NCBI GenBank assembly: GCA_050084985.1
Contig: JBITNC010000001.1
Location: 44,082,001-44,146,000, forward strand
Origin: Nageia nagi
Lineage: Eukaryota > Pinophyta
Direction: 5' to 3'
Length of the DNA: 64,000 nucleotides
Shown here one piece after another: positions 22,745 to 33,960 of this stretch. How positions within the stretch are numbered: position 1 is the first letter of the stretch; each line of letters starts with the position of its first letter. The position numbers and the translations under genes are program-made. The notes under the pieces were generated by a model. That model ran no database searches, had not been told where the DNA came from, and saw only the letters and a program-made list of their open reading frames with translations.

Positions 22745-23395
22745 TGGTGAATCATCAATTCACCACTTAAATTTGTCAATCCAAGATGGTACATAAGGCT
22801 ATTTGCAATTAGATCTATATTTTGGTATTTACACCACACACTTTGTTTAAAATAAATAAATACTTGAAATTAAACATTCAATAATAGGAATAAAATGCTT
22901 TAGCTAAAACATGTATAATAGAAATGAAACAATAAGAAATGAGAGACTTCTATCAATAGGAGCGGGCCCAACTCTTCCTAGCAAAAGCTACAAGTAGAAT
23001 TTATAATCTTAAAACTTTGGAACCAACAGTTGCATTACTTCAAACCAGATGAATTACAAATGCTTTGTACTCTTACACATGAATGCTAGGTAACCTTATT
23101 AGAATAAGTGATGAGGTTCTATTTATTCTTGTACTTTACTAATAGATTATTCAAACCTACTGCTAAAATCTACAACAACTTGTATTATTTTATTCCTACT
23201 ACAAATATAAGCACTTTTTTTGATACATAATAGAATAAGAAATAGACTAAACAACTAGAGTCATGATTCCTAAAATAGTGTGGATACAATTAGGTGGGAT
23301 TATGTATTTATTTTCAAACATATGTATTTAGTCGCATCCTATATTCTTTAGTTCACAAGGAACTTTTTTAGTTCTCAACCATTTAGGTGTCAATG
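22745..23395 (-). repeat. Element F 5' LTR (outer end inferred)
   Basis: The inner end is fixed by the primer-binding site. The outer end is inferred from GACACCTAAATGG near 23380-23396, which matches the LTR starts of A and C (GACACCTAAAA), although the first bases are changed. No second LTR copy was found. Confidence 0.45.
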
Positions 23396-23649
23396 CCATT
23401 ACATCCATTTCTGGTAAGTGTAATTGATTTTAAATCAAGAATGTACTAGATCTAGATAAGTCAATATTGAATGTTCCCCCAATTAACATCATCATTAAAC
23501 CATCCCTTCATCATTCATATTATATGTTCTCACCATCCTTTCAAAACCACATAAAATAGGAATTTGGATCCCTTTATAATGGTGGTAATCAACACTCTAG
23601 AGTCAGACTAATTTTTTTTATTTTTTTATTTTTAAAGCTACCAAGCTAC

Positions 23650-24150
23650 TCACGATGTGTTAGATGGTAGTGCAACACTGGTAAATGGTAGCATGATGTA
23701 GTCAAATGTTAACATGTGCTACCATATGTGATGTTGCATTATCATCTAGTTGTATCATGCTACCATCTAGCAACATTATATGTAGCTAGATAAAAGCATG
23801 ATGCCATCATACAATAACATGATATCTCCATAAGGTGGCATTGTGCTACCATCCAATGATATCACAATTTCCAATGGTATCATGCTACCACTCAATGATG
23901 TCATGCTACCATTCAATGGTATCATGTTGTCATCTAGATGTTAGCATGATGTTATTGGAATATAGTATGATGTTGTTGGAATACAGTATGATGTTGTTAG
24001 ATGATAGCATAATTCCACTAGATAAAAGTACATATTACCATCTAATTGTATCACGCTACCATTCAATGATATCATGCTATTTTCTGATGGTATCATGTTA
24101 CCATTTAGCAGTATCACATTTTTTTCCATTTGGTTACATGTATTAAATTT
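23650..24150. repeat. 21-bp array, ATCATGCTACCAT type
   Basis: The consensus is about ATCATGCTACCATTCAATG, with period 21 clearest from 23877 to 24030. Some units appear in reverse-complement form (TGATGGTAGCATGAT) while keeping the period. The open frame at 23835-24146 simply translates the repeat and is not a gene. Confidence 0.85.
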
Positions 24151-24179
24151 GAATAATAGCACAAAGTCACTAGATGGTT

Positions 24180-24395
24180 GCATCAAAACTATAATAAAAT
24201 AAAATAAATTTAAAAAAATTTAAAAAATTAATATAAAAAAATATAAAAATAAATATAATGAATATAATTTAAAAAATTAAAATAGATTTATGAATATAAT
24301 TTAAAAAATTAAAATAAATTTATGAATATAATTTTAAAAACTAAAATAAATTTATGAATATAATTTTAAAAACTAAAATAAATTTGTAAAGGATT
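24180..24395. repeat. AT-rich tandem array of about 35 bp
   Basis: At least four units contain TTATGAATATAATTTTAAAA followed by AAATAAATT. They form the spacer between the two 21-bp arrays. Confidence 0.8.
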
Positions 24396-24900
24396 AATTA
24401 TGCAACCTGTAGTTGCATCATGTAACCATCAAGTTATATCAGTTGCATGGTGTAACTTGATGGTTGCATTGTACAACTATCAGATTCACCATGTAGCCTA
24501 AGGATTGCATGATGCAATCATTAGGTTGCATTTGTAACTATCACATTGGACTATGCAACCATCAAATTTCATTATGCAAACATCAAGTTGCAATATGAAA
24601 CTATCACGTTGCACCATGCAACCATCAAACTGCATATACAATCATTAATTGCATCTATAATTGTCATGTTACACTTGTAACCTAAAGTTGAAGGTTGCAT
24701 CTACAACCTAAAGGCTACAACATCTACAACCTGAAACCTACATCCACCTAAAAGTTACATAGTATAACTTGAAGGTTGCATGAATCTATAGGTTGTAAAT
24801 GTAAAATATTAGCATACATATGTAACCCATTGGTTGGCATATGTAACTAGGGCCCATAAGTTTCATTTGCAACCTTTATTTAATCTTAAAAATAAGATTA
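24396..24900. repeat. 21-bp array, TTGCA-ATGCAACCATCAA type
   Basis: Units of about 21 bp, consensus TTGCACCATGCAACCATCAA, run from about 24400 to 24680 and then become irregular. The unit is partly self-complementary (TTGCA/TGCAA). It shares CATGC-ACCATC-A with the neighbouring array. Confidence 0.8.
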
Positions 24901-25629
24901 AAGAAAATGTATAACCAAAAAAAAATTTGTACAATAGCTAGTTGCAAATACATTGGACAGTTGGTTGTAAATGCAACCTTTTGGGCTTGGATGGTGCACA
25001 AATCATCAAAAAGAAGGTGGACTTGAAATGAATTATTTTAATTTGCTTCAAAAAAAAAAATAAAGGTTAATAAATTTATTATGAATGAATAAGATAAATA
25101 AAAGCATTTAAAATGAAGTTAATTTTTGACCATTTTGTTATAAATTCTTTGTAGATGTTTTAGTAAAAAGGTTGAGTTTATTCATTAGAGAATAAGGAAC
25201 TCATTTAATTTTTAGGTTTTGAAGGTTATTCATATGGATTCGATTTATGCTTTTAAGAATTCATTTTAGCTTCAATTCGTAAATTAGTCTAGGGATTCAA
25301 ATTTTTATAGCTTCATTTTAGCCTTAAGGATTTCAATGTGTTATTATAATTTAGGCAAATATTATAGTATTAAATATTCATTTATAATATTTTGATGATT
25401 ATGTTTTACTTTAAATATTTGATTACAATATTTTAGTGAATTTTGTTATTTTTTGTTTGAAAAAGAAAGGGTATTAAATTTTAATATTTTAATTAATTTT
25501 TATTTTTTACGAATTAACCCATAAAAATAATTTTTTAATAAAATTATGGCAAATTGAAACTTATTTTTACCCTTAAATTTTATCAAATACAAATTTCATA
25601 AATCCTAATATTCACTTATAAGAGAATAT
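24901..25629. other. No gene seen
   Basis: AT-rich sequence with no frame, repeat or motif that I could support. Confidence 0.4.
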
Positions 25630-26440
25630 TCATGGCTAAAACAAAAACTGGATGCAACATAATTTCATGGAATACAATGATCATAGTAATGCACTAAATA
25701 TGGTGCATCTAATGTTCTACTTTCAATATTCATGTTGAAGTGGTCATTTGTGTTTCAAACAAGGAGAATATTCTTGTGGAGATCATTGGTGATGTAATTA
25801 ATGAAAGATCTAAAGAATCTTTCATAACGACATGGTGCATGCTTTTAGGTAGATAGGAAAACATATTCCATTTCATTTTTTCAAAAAGTATTGTCAATAA
25901 ATATTTTTACAAATAGATAATGTTATTGATGGATACATCAAGGATCCCTTAATGTAGTCATATTGAAGTTGACAAAAGGGTACAATCATTGTTTACCTTC
26001 TTGGCCATACATGCTATCTTTAGAAATATTTGAAAATCACAATGTTCAATTGACAAAATTCAACAAAGAGATACCATATTTTTGAGGAATTTTATACAAA
26101 TATAGAGTGAAGAACTAGAGAAGGAGGTGCATGAAATACAAATATGAAAGGAGAAATATTTGAAGTAAATAGAAAAAATTCAACAAATAATAAATGTTAG
26201 AGAAGGGCTTACAAGTAAATCGGTACTTTGATATAAAGAAACTCTCAATTGTACTTTGTTATTTCATTTATCAATTTATACAATAATTTTATTTGAATTC
26301 ATTTTCTACATATTGATGCAAATTTTGCACTTCCCATGGATAAAAATACTAAGAATATTTTTGGTGGAATTAGACCGATAATTCTACTTTCATATATGCA
26401 TCCATGCAGGTCTAGTGGATGAGGGTTGTAAATACTTAAT
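25630..26440 (+). pseudogene. PPR gene remnant (upstream part)
   Basis: Near 25650, allowing a frameshift, IISWNTMI appears. It is a hallmark of plant PPR proteins (xVxSWNxMIxGY). Just before the tandem array, at about 26405, GLVDEGCKYL matches the H-x-GLVDEG motif that precedes the E domain. Between them only unreadable sequence remains. PPR proteins bind organelle RNA and guide editing or processing. Confidence 0.4.
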
Positions 26441-27600
26441 AGCATGAGTGAATCTTATTGCATTTCCCTAAGATAAATCATTTTACATGTGTTTTTGATA
26501 TTCATGATTATGCAAGCTATCTTGAGGGAGATTTCAATTTCACTTACATAATACCATTGAAACCTAAATTGGTTATATGTATGTATCTACTTGGTGCTTG
26601 TAAATCGAATGTTATGGTTTTGAATACCTTGATAGAAATGTATGTAAAATATGGAATAAACCCTTACAACATGAGGGACTCTTATTGCATTATTCCTAGG
26701 TTTAATTATTATACATGCATTATTGACCTTCTGTTCATGCATGCTATCTTGAGGGAGATTTCAACATCATTATCATAATACCCATGAAACCTAAATTGGG
26801 TGTGTGGATGTGTGTACTTAGTGCTTATAAATTGAATTTTATGGTTTTGAATTCCTTAATAGATATATATGCAAAATGCAGAACAAAACCTTATAGCATG
26901 AGGGACTCTTATTGCATTATTTCTAGGATAAATCATTATACATGCATTGTTGACATTATAGGTCATGCAAGCTATCTTGAGGGATCTTTGAACTTCATTA
27001 TAAAAATACCCATAAACCTAAATTGGGCATGTGGATGTTTTACAAATGGTTCTTGTAAATCTAATAATATTGTTTTGAATGCCTAGATAAACATATATGA
27101 AAAATGTGGACAAATCCTTACAGCATTAGGGACTCTTATTGTATTTTCCTAGGGTGAATCATTGTACATGCATTATTGACCTTGTTGGTCATGCAAGCTA
27201 TCTGAGGGATCTTTGAATTCATTTTCAAAATACCCATAAAAATTGAATTGGGTATGTGGATGTGTTTTCTTGGTGCTTGTAAATTGAATGTTGTAGTTTG
27301 AATACCTTGATAGATATGTATGTAAAATATGAAACAAACCCTTACATCATAAGGCTCTCTTATTGTATTATTCATGGGATGAATAATTATACATGCATTG
27401 TTGACCTTCTTAGTCATGTAGGCTATCATAAGGGAGCCAGTAACTTCATTGCCAAGATACTCATAAAACTTGAATTAGATGTATGGATGTGTCTAATTGG
27501 TGCTTGTAAATCAAATGTGGTGGTTGTGAGTGCCCTAATAGATCATATGAATGCATAATGTGGAAGAATACATAAGGCTAGGGAATTTTTTAATTTGATA
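26441..27600 (+). repeat. Tandem array of about 226 bp derived from PPR E-motif and PPR unit
   Basis: The marker CTTATTGCAT/CTTATTGTAT occurs at 26453, 26681, 26908, 27134 and 27359, giving spacings of 228, 227, 226 and 225 bp. Each unit translates in pieces as NHYTCIVDL, GHAxYLEG, NFI, P-x-K, W-MCLLGACKSN and then VLNTLIDMYAKCG. The first part is the PPR E-motif, the second is a normal PPR motif that should lie upstream, so each unit is a fusion of two distant parts. The period is not constant modulo three, so the array as a whole is not coding. A sixth, worn copy may extend to about 27760. Confidence 0.75.
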
Positions 27601-28319
27601 AGATACTACAAAATACCCATAAAACCTAAATTTGTGTATGAATGTGTCTACTTGGTACTTATAAATTGAATATTATGGTTTTAAAATATTTGATAGATAT
27701 GTATGCAAAATGTGAAATAATACAAAAGGACCATAAATTTTTAACAAGATGCATGAGGGAGATATAATTGTATGTTATGCAAAGATTATAAGATACACAT
27801 AAAAGGGGTTTTATCTAAAATGCATTAGAGACTTTTATTCCATAATCATGATAATTGCTTAAAATACATAGAAGAATACTTGTTGGGTTCTCTTCATAAT
27901 TGCCTTGAATCATATTTTTTTAACCCCCTTGGATTGGCTTTCTCTTCATAGGAAAAAAAAATGCTTTAAGTGCTCTAACCCCCTTGATTCAAAATAGTAA
28001 AAGCTAGGTACTCTACCCCTTAGTTGGTCTTCCCAAAAAACTTAAAATATTATAAGTGCTCATCTACATTTCCCATGCAAGATTTTATTCTTATTTATGG
28101 TTGACATTGAGGGGACATTTTTATTTGCTTCCTTATGATTTAGGGGGCATTTCAAAATCATCACTAAAAATAAAAATGAGACTATCATAAACCATCACAC
28201 CAAAATTGCCTCAAATTGTCCACCTCTAAAGCCCATTTTTGTCAGTGAAGGGTTTTTTCTACATTTTCCATACATGTCTATCAAAGAATTCAAAACTATA
28301 ATATTGTCTTTACAAGAAC
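27601..28319. other. No gene seen; weak three-fold repeat
   Basis: The end of the PPR array grades into AT-rich sequence. From about 27890 to 28065 blocks sharing AAGTGCTC and ACCCCCTTG occur about three times. No coding similarity is visible until element B begins. Confidence 0.4.
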
Positions 28320-29061
28320 CAAATTCATAGATCCAATCCCTAAGGATAACTTCCCTTTGCCAAATATTAATACTTTGGTAGATTGTACCATTGGATATGA
28401 GATGCTCTCCCTAATGGATGGATTGTTATGATATAATTTAATACTAATTACCTTAGATGACTAATATAAAACTACCTTTGTAATCCTTAGGGGACCTTTA
28501 TTACAAGATTATACCCTTCGATTAAATAATACAGAGGCTACTTATCATTGGGCAATAAATTATATTTTCCATGATTATATGCATGATATTATGGAAGACT
28601 ATGTTGATGACATGTTAGCCAATTCCAATGCAAAAGGACATGCTGAATTTATTCACAAAATATTTGATAGATTGCTTGAACATAATGTGCTACTTAACCC
28701 AAATAACATGTACACTTTGGGCAAATTGTTTGGATTCATCATCTCTAGATGAGGGATCGAAGTAGATCCTAATAAGATTAAGAAAATCATGAATATGCTA
28801 CGTCCCTCAAATACCACATAATAATAAACTTTACAAGCTAAAATACTTCAAGCTATAATACACTTCATCTCACAATTATTTGACAAATGTAAACCATTTA
28901 ACAATTTATTAAGAAATAGCATCAAGTTTAATTGGGATGAAGAATGAAAAACCTTTTGATAGTATAAAGAAATACCTTATATGACACCTAATGTTAACAT
29001 CTCATCAAGATGGAATTTCATTCTTGCTATATAGATCTGTAATTGATTTCCCCCTTGGGCT
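28320..29061 (+). pseudogene. Element B reverse transcriptase (N-terminus missing)
   Basis: Starts within RT at DNFPLPNINTLVD, followed by MLSLMDGL (first Asp intact) and INYIFHDYMHDI, then YVDDMLANS at 28600-28611 with both Asp intact. The VGFI-type region (KLFGFIISR, then a stop) ends near 28752. It is close to element A, which shares IFHDYMHDI. There are several stops and frame breaks. Confidence 0.8.
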
Positions 29062-29760
29062 ATGCTTGTAGAAAAGAATGAAACCAACAAAGAACAAGTT
29101 GTATACTATATAAGTCATACATTGGTGAGCTATGAAACTAAGTATGTATATATGAATAAGTTATGCCTTGCAGTAGTCTTCATAACTAAAAACCTTCAAC
29201 ACTACATGTTGAACCACACTACATATATCATTTTCAAAGTCAATCCCCTTCTTTATATGATGAACAAAACATATCAAAATATAAGGATCGCTAATTGGAT
29301 TATGCTTCTTACTGAATTTTACTACAATTTATCGATAAAAAGTCAATTAAAAGATAGGCCCATTGTAGATTACCTTACAAATGCACCCTTACAAGATGAT
29401 AAGCCTCTTGTTATAGAGCTTCCATATGAACATATCTTTCAGTTAAATGAAGAGGAAGGTGTTGGTGTTATCTTTGTTACACCTCAAGGTGTATCAATCC
29501 CATATTATTTTAAATTAGACTTCCCATCTTCCCATGTACCAATAATAATACAAAATATGAGGCATTAATATTTACTTTAAAAACTACAATCAAGCTAAAA
29601 CTTAAAAAGATCAATCTTATAGGTGATTCCCTAGTCATTCTCAATCAAATTAAGGGAATATTCTAGTGTAAGGAACTTCTTCTATAACACTAAAAGAAAT
29701 TAGTTGAGGTAATTTTCCAAGCATTTGATAAATATGAGATAGAAAATATGCCTCTATCCA
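29062..29760 (+). pseudogene. Element B RNase H and truncated second RNase H
   Basis: A 168-codon frame matches element A's RNase H (YYISHTLVSYETKY, LCLAVVF, LQHYMLNHTTY). It then runs straight into the second RNase H, but the segment with the first catalytic Asp is deleted: QLNEEE is followed at once by GVGVIFVTPQG. LIGDSLVILNQIKG near 29620 keeps the last Asp. This is a small in-frame deletion in an otherwise recognisable pair. Confidence 0.75.
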
Positions 29761-30071
29761 CAAACAAATTTATTGATGTTACGTCCTCTTTGGGCTCTCT
29801 CGTTCCACCAAATCTGTATCGATAAGTCATTCATGTGAAAGTGGTCCAAATCCAACAGTCATAAATTACACTAGATAATATCGTGGGTATCATATGCTCT
29901 ATTTCATATGAGGATAAAGACTATTGGTATACCTGGTTGGTCAACTTACTAAAAAAACAAGGTATCCTTAGGAAATATGTCCAAGTTGTTAAATAAGCCT
30001 TTAAAATAAAAGCCTCTCATTATTATATGTTAGAGGGTGTTATGTATCATCAAGGTTATGACAAGATTTTT
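29761..30071 (+). pseudogene. Element B tether to integrase
   Basis: Fragments such as SHYYMLEGVMYHQGYD fit the start of gypsy integrase (Y-x-L-x-x-x-x-L-Y-x-R-G-x-x). The copia element interrupts at 30077 and the sequence resumes at 36653. Confidence 0.55.
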
Positions 30072-30076
30072 CTTAC
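30072..30076. other. Target-site duplication, left copy
   Basis: CTTAC immediately before the copia 5' LTR equals CTTAC at 36648-36652 immediately after the 3' LTR. Confidence 0.9.
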
Positions 30077-30296
30077 TATTAGAATAAATAATACATTAGA
30101 TAAATAGATACATCTAAGTATATGTAATTGTGATAATGTAGTGTTAATATATTATTAATATTACTAATGTCTACTTTAATATTAGGTTTTATGGTTGCTC
30201 CTACAGTTATTGGTAGAGGAATATAACTCCCTAATACTCATGTACTTAAACCTATTCCTCAATAATGCAAAGCACTTTCTAGGTCATTCTCAAATA
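30077..30296 (+). repeat. Copia 5' LTR
   Basis: Runs from TATTAGAATAAATAATACAT to CATTCTCAAATA and matches 36429-36647 along its length. The primer-binding site follows with no spacer. Confidence 0.93.
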
Positions 30297-30308
30297 TGGT
30301 ATCAAAGC
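30297..30308 (+). promoter_or_regulatory. Copia primer-binding site (initiator tRNA-Met)
   Basis: TGGTATCAAAGC, one base from the common plant copia site TGGTATCAGAGC. Confidence 0.9.
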
Positions 30309-31837
30309 TAAATGCTTTCATTCTTCTTAATCTCCCAATGAAGCCAATAGCCTAAACTTGATTGTGTTGAGAAAGTGAAGTACAAACGAGATCCTTAAAA
30401 CACAGTCATTTGTGTTCAAGATCTGAGAGAAGGAGGAGACCATCTCCTCCCTCCAACCTCTGTGAGACCAATCTGCCAAGAGATAAATCTGGAATGTTTA
30501 AAGGAGTTTATGATGCATTGATAGGAAAGTTGAAGTGTTTTGCGACTAGTGTGTATGTGCTGCCAGCCAACGTACAGCGACCACCCAGCATTGTGTGTAA
30601 AGAGCAATGTGTAGTAAGCAACCTGTGCATTGCGTGTTGTAAGAGCATAGTAATCAGTGTGTATCTGCAAACACCACCCAACGTGCTGCTACCACCAAAA
30701 ATGACTCTACCCATCTCCCTCCCATGCACTCCCCAACACTCCACGCAGGTGTGACGCGTACAACAAAGTAGCCTGTAGTAAACAAAAGGTGCATTGCATG
30801 CTCTAACAGTCCAGTGTCCGCTTCACATCTCAGAAAATGCTAACACAATAGCGCCCACCGCTTGTCTCCTCCACATGGCCCCCAAACGTGAGCAACTGGC
30901 TGCCCATCAACTCCCTTGTCTGAAGCAATTAGTTGCCCATCAATGAGCAGTCCTCGCCCAGCGTAAACCACCCAGCAACTTACCCAAACACTGCCAAGGT
31001 TGGGAGTGGTGCATTGATCTGTTTGCGAGCCTCTCACCCCAATTTGTGTGCTGTCTGCAAGCTCGCGCCTCCTCCTTCATTCAAATCTGCAATTAATCAA
31101 ACTTGCTTTCAGCCAATCAAAATGGAGAATTAATACCTCCCAGCTAATGTTCTCTAAAATGTTTTCCCAAAAATTTAATTTGAACAACAACAATGTTCAA
31201 ACATTGGCCGTGTTACAAATTTTTACCCAGCAAATATATTTGAGAAGATTAATTCTTTGAAAATAAAAGAGAACATTGAACGTGGAGGTTTTTGGAGGAA
31301 ACTAAAATATTTTCCAAGCAAATAGCCTTCAAGGCATAATAAAATTCGCCCACCAAATATTATTATTTTGCCAAACAAAAGTTTCAATTTGGAGCAGATC
31401 ATTTATTTTATTTGCTCACAAAAGAATTTCAGGAGGAGATAAAATTATTTAAAGGAGGACATTATTATTTTTTTAATTTAAAGGGTGAAGATACATTTGA
31501 AAATAAACAAAAGAAATCCAAATTACTTTATAAATAAGGAAAGCTATTAGGTGTAATGGCATAACATCAAGTTTGAAGAAAAGAGATCAAGAGTTCAAAT
31601 ACCTCTTTTATCACATAAAAATATTTTTTTTACATGTGCTTTTAATATTTTATGTGCATGATTCAAATTAAAGGTATTAAATAATTTTTTTGAGTCCAAC
31701 TCAATTAATTAATACTCGGAGGCGATTTAAATTGAACCTTGAAGATAAATTTGAAAGGGGAGATTCAAAGTTTGCACACTCCAAAGAGTGATTTGTTTTT
31801 GGAAATTTGTGACTAAAGATTGAAATTAGCAATTTAA
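30309..31837 (+). other. Copia leader, GC-richer at 30400-31100
   Basis: No gag similarity. The first 700 bases are rich in CCACC, GTGT and retained CG dinucleotides, in contrast to the AT-rich surroundings. Overlapping open frames on both strands here (30410-31133) reflect the base composition and have no recognisable product. The rest (31100-31837) is AT-rich. Confidence 0.55.
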
Positions 31838-32600
31838 AAATGTCCCAGACGCCCCCAAAATTTTGCTCCCTGACTCCCAAGTGTTCAAAGAGGACAATTA
31901 TTCCACCTGGAAGAAGATTCTGGCCATTCTTTGCTTTGAAGATTTATGGGGAACTATTAATGGTAATGAAACTTGCCCATAGACTGTTGGTGAAGACCAA
32001 ACAAAATTTGATCATCACAACAACAAAGTATTAATGATCATCCTACTTGACATCTCAAATAATTTCCAACCTCATATCCATGATTGCACATAAGCAGACA
32101 AGGCATGGATGAAGTTGCAACAAGTCTATGAATCTAAGAATCAAAATCAGATTCTACACCTACAAGGCCACTAACATAATCTTCAATTAAAGAATGGAGA
32201 TATACTGGAGTCTTTCCTTCATCGTATTTCAGAACTCTAAGCCTCCTTACAAGCACTAGGAGAGAATATGGAAGATAAATCCTTGGTACCATATTTTGAG
32301 AGCACTCCCAAAAAGTTTTGTACCTTTGTGATGACCTTAAATATTTTGGATTAGAAACCAACCTTTGAAAAGTTGGTGAATATGTTGCAGCAAGAGGAAA
32401 CTTCTCATGCGACCTCCCATGAAGAGGAAAAAGATATGGTATCCAATCAAAAAGGCAAAGAACCCTTCCAGTAAAAGGTAAAGGCAAAAATCCCCCACAG
32501 TCAAATGATAAGCAATAGAAAAGTCGCATGATTTGTGACAAGAAAGGGCATGAATTGTAAGATTATTAGTACAATTCTTTTTCTCAAGGCTCTTCAAGTA
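31838..32600 (+). pseudogene. Copia gag
   Basis: NYSTWKKILAIL and DLWGTINGNE near 31890-31960 match the copia gag N-terminus (NYxxWxxxMxxxL, DLW). Further on ADKAWMKLQQVYE, LKNGDILESFLHRISEL and FEKLVNMLQQEE follow the family order. A zinc knuckle remnant near 32530 (ICDKKGHEL) has lost one Cys and other positions. Frame changes and TAG/TAA stops are present. Confidence 0.75.
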
Positions 32601-32699
32601 ATAAGAATCCAAAACAAAAATGGTAAAACCCTTAGAATTAAGGGGAGTAGAAACAAAGATAACCACAACGAAGACAACAATAGGGAAATATTGTCAATG

Positions 32700-33100
32700 A
32701 TGTTGATCAAGTGACTGAAGAACTTAGCAATCTCACTTTTGTTCATCAAGAGAACCCTCCAATATCCTTCGCTTGGTATATTGATTCTAGTGCTTCCAAG
32801 CATATGATTGGCCAAAAGGATTAGTTTTCTTCCTTGGAAATAATGCAAATCCTCATCAAGTTCAATTGGGCAATGATACATCCCATGACATTGAAGGTGG
32901 GGGTGAAATGTTCAATTTGGAAAGAACAACTATTAGTTCAAAGAGTTCTTGTATGTGCCAAAGCTCAAAAAGAACCTCCTATCAATTAGCTAGATGCTAG
33001 ACAAAAATATGAAAGTGAAGTTTGATACTATGAAAGGATAAAATGTTTGCTTCAGTTCATAACAAGTCCAAAGGATGTTGAATTATAGCAAAAGCAAAAG
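32700..33100 (+). pseudogene. Copia protease
   Basis: WYIDSSASKHMIG at 32774-32812 is the copia active site, where D-S-G-A-S is expected; Gly is changed to Ser (GGT to AGT). Downstream sequence is hard to read because of frameshifts. Confidence 0.7.
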
Positions 33101-33169
33101 GAGTTGGGAGAGTGTTCCTGCTTGATGTTGTAGCTTCCAACAATCAAGCACTCAATGTTCATGTTGTAG

Positions 33170-33960
33170 ATATCACCATTCTTTGGCATCATAGATTCGG
33201 ACACATGAATCCAAACTTTCCAAAATAAGGATATGGTAGTGGTCTTCCATCTTTTACTTCTCCTACTAATGTTTGTTCCTATTTGCAAAGCAGGAAAATA
33301 ACATAGAATCCCATTCAATGATAGCACACATCATGCTAAAGGACCTCTTGATGTGATCCATACCAATCTATGTGGTCCCATTTGGGTAGTGTTTTTGGCC
33401 TCAAATATGTTTTGTTATTTTATTGATGACTACTTTAGAAAAATGTGGGTGTATTTCCTAAAGATACAAGATCATATATTTTCCTACTTCAAGGAATTCA
33501 AGGCACTTGTGGAGAAGCGAACTTCTTGTCACTTTAATGTTCTCCACTCAGATCGAGGGGAAGAATACTTATCAAATGATTTTCCTATGTTTCTAAAGCG
33601 ACATGGAATTTGACAATAGTTGATCACATCCTACACACCAAACAAAATAGAGTTTGTGAACAATGAAATTGAAAATTATGAAAATGCTAAGAAGTATGTT
33701 GAAAGATGCAAAAATGGATGGGATATTTTGGGTTGAAGTAGTGAATACTACCACATAATTATTGAATAAGGCACCCACAAAAGCTCTTAATGTGATAACA
33801 CCTAAAGAAGCATGGTTAAGAGAGCAACTAGATCTTTGATTATTTGGTTGTACTACCTACATGCACATTTCTAAGGAGCAAAGGAAGAAAATTGATGACA
33901 AATAAAATAGGTGCATTATTCTCAAGTATGATAGTGAATCCAAAACCTATAAAGTCATGG
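33170..33960 (+). pseudogene. Copia integrase
   Basis: ILWHHRFGHMN at about 33178 is the GAG-pre-integrase motif. The open frame 33353-33613 covers the core: IHTNLCGP (Asp changed to Asn), FIDDYFRKMWVYFLK and LHSDRGEEYLSNDF (second Asp intact). The expected Glu in the V-x-E-R-x-N segment is also lost (FVNNEI). Then PTKALNVITPKEAW and LFGCTTYMHI follow as in the family. All three steps of integration would be impaired. Confidence 0.8.

Noticed and set aside
23835-24146. 103-codon frame with MVSCYHS-type repeats
   Set aside because: It merely translates the 21-bp DNA repeat; units in reverse orientation and no start context make a gene unlikely.
23650-24900. CRISPR-like appearance of short regular repeats
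   Set aside because: There are no unique spacers, the units are contiguous and degenerate, and the DNA is plant nuclear.
26458-27558. Functional PPR gene
   Set aside because: Repeats of E-motif and PPR pieces out of order, shifting frame and stops rule out a working protein.
28105-28125. GAGGGGACATTTTTA, matching a stretch of element A's LTR
   Set aside because: Only about 14 bases long and without further similarity on either side.
30410-31133. Several overlapping open frames on both strands of the copia leader
   Set aside because: Due to local GC-richness; no family similarity and no agreement between frames.
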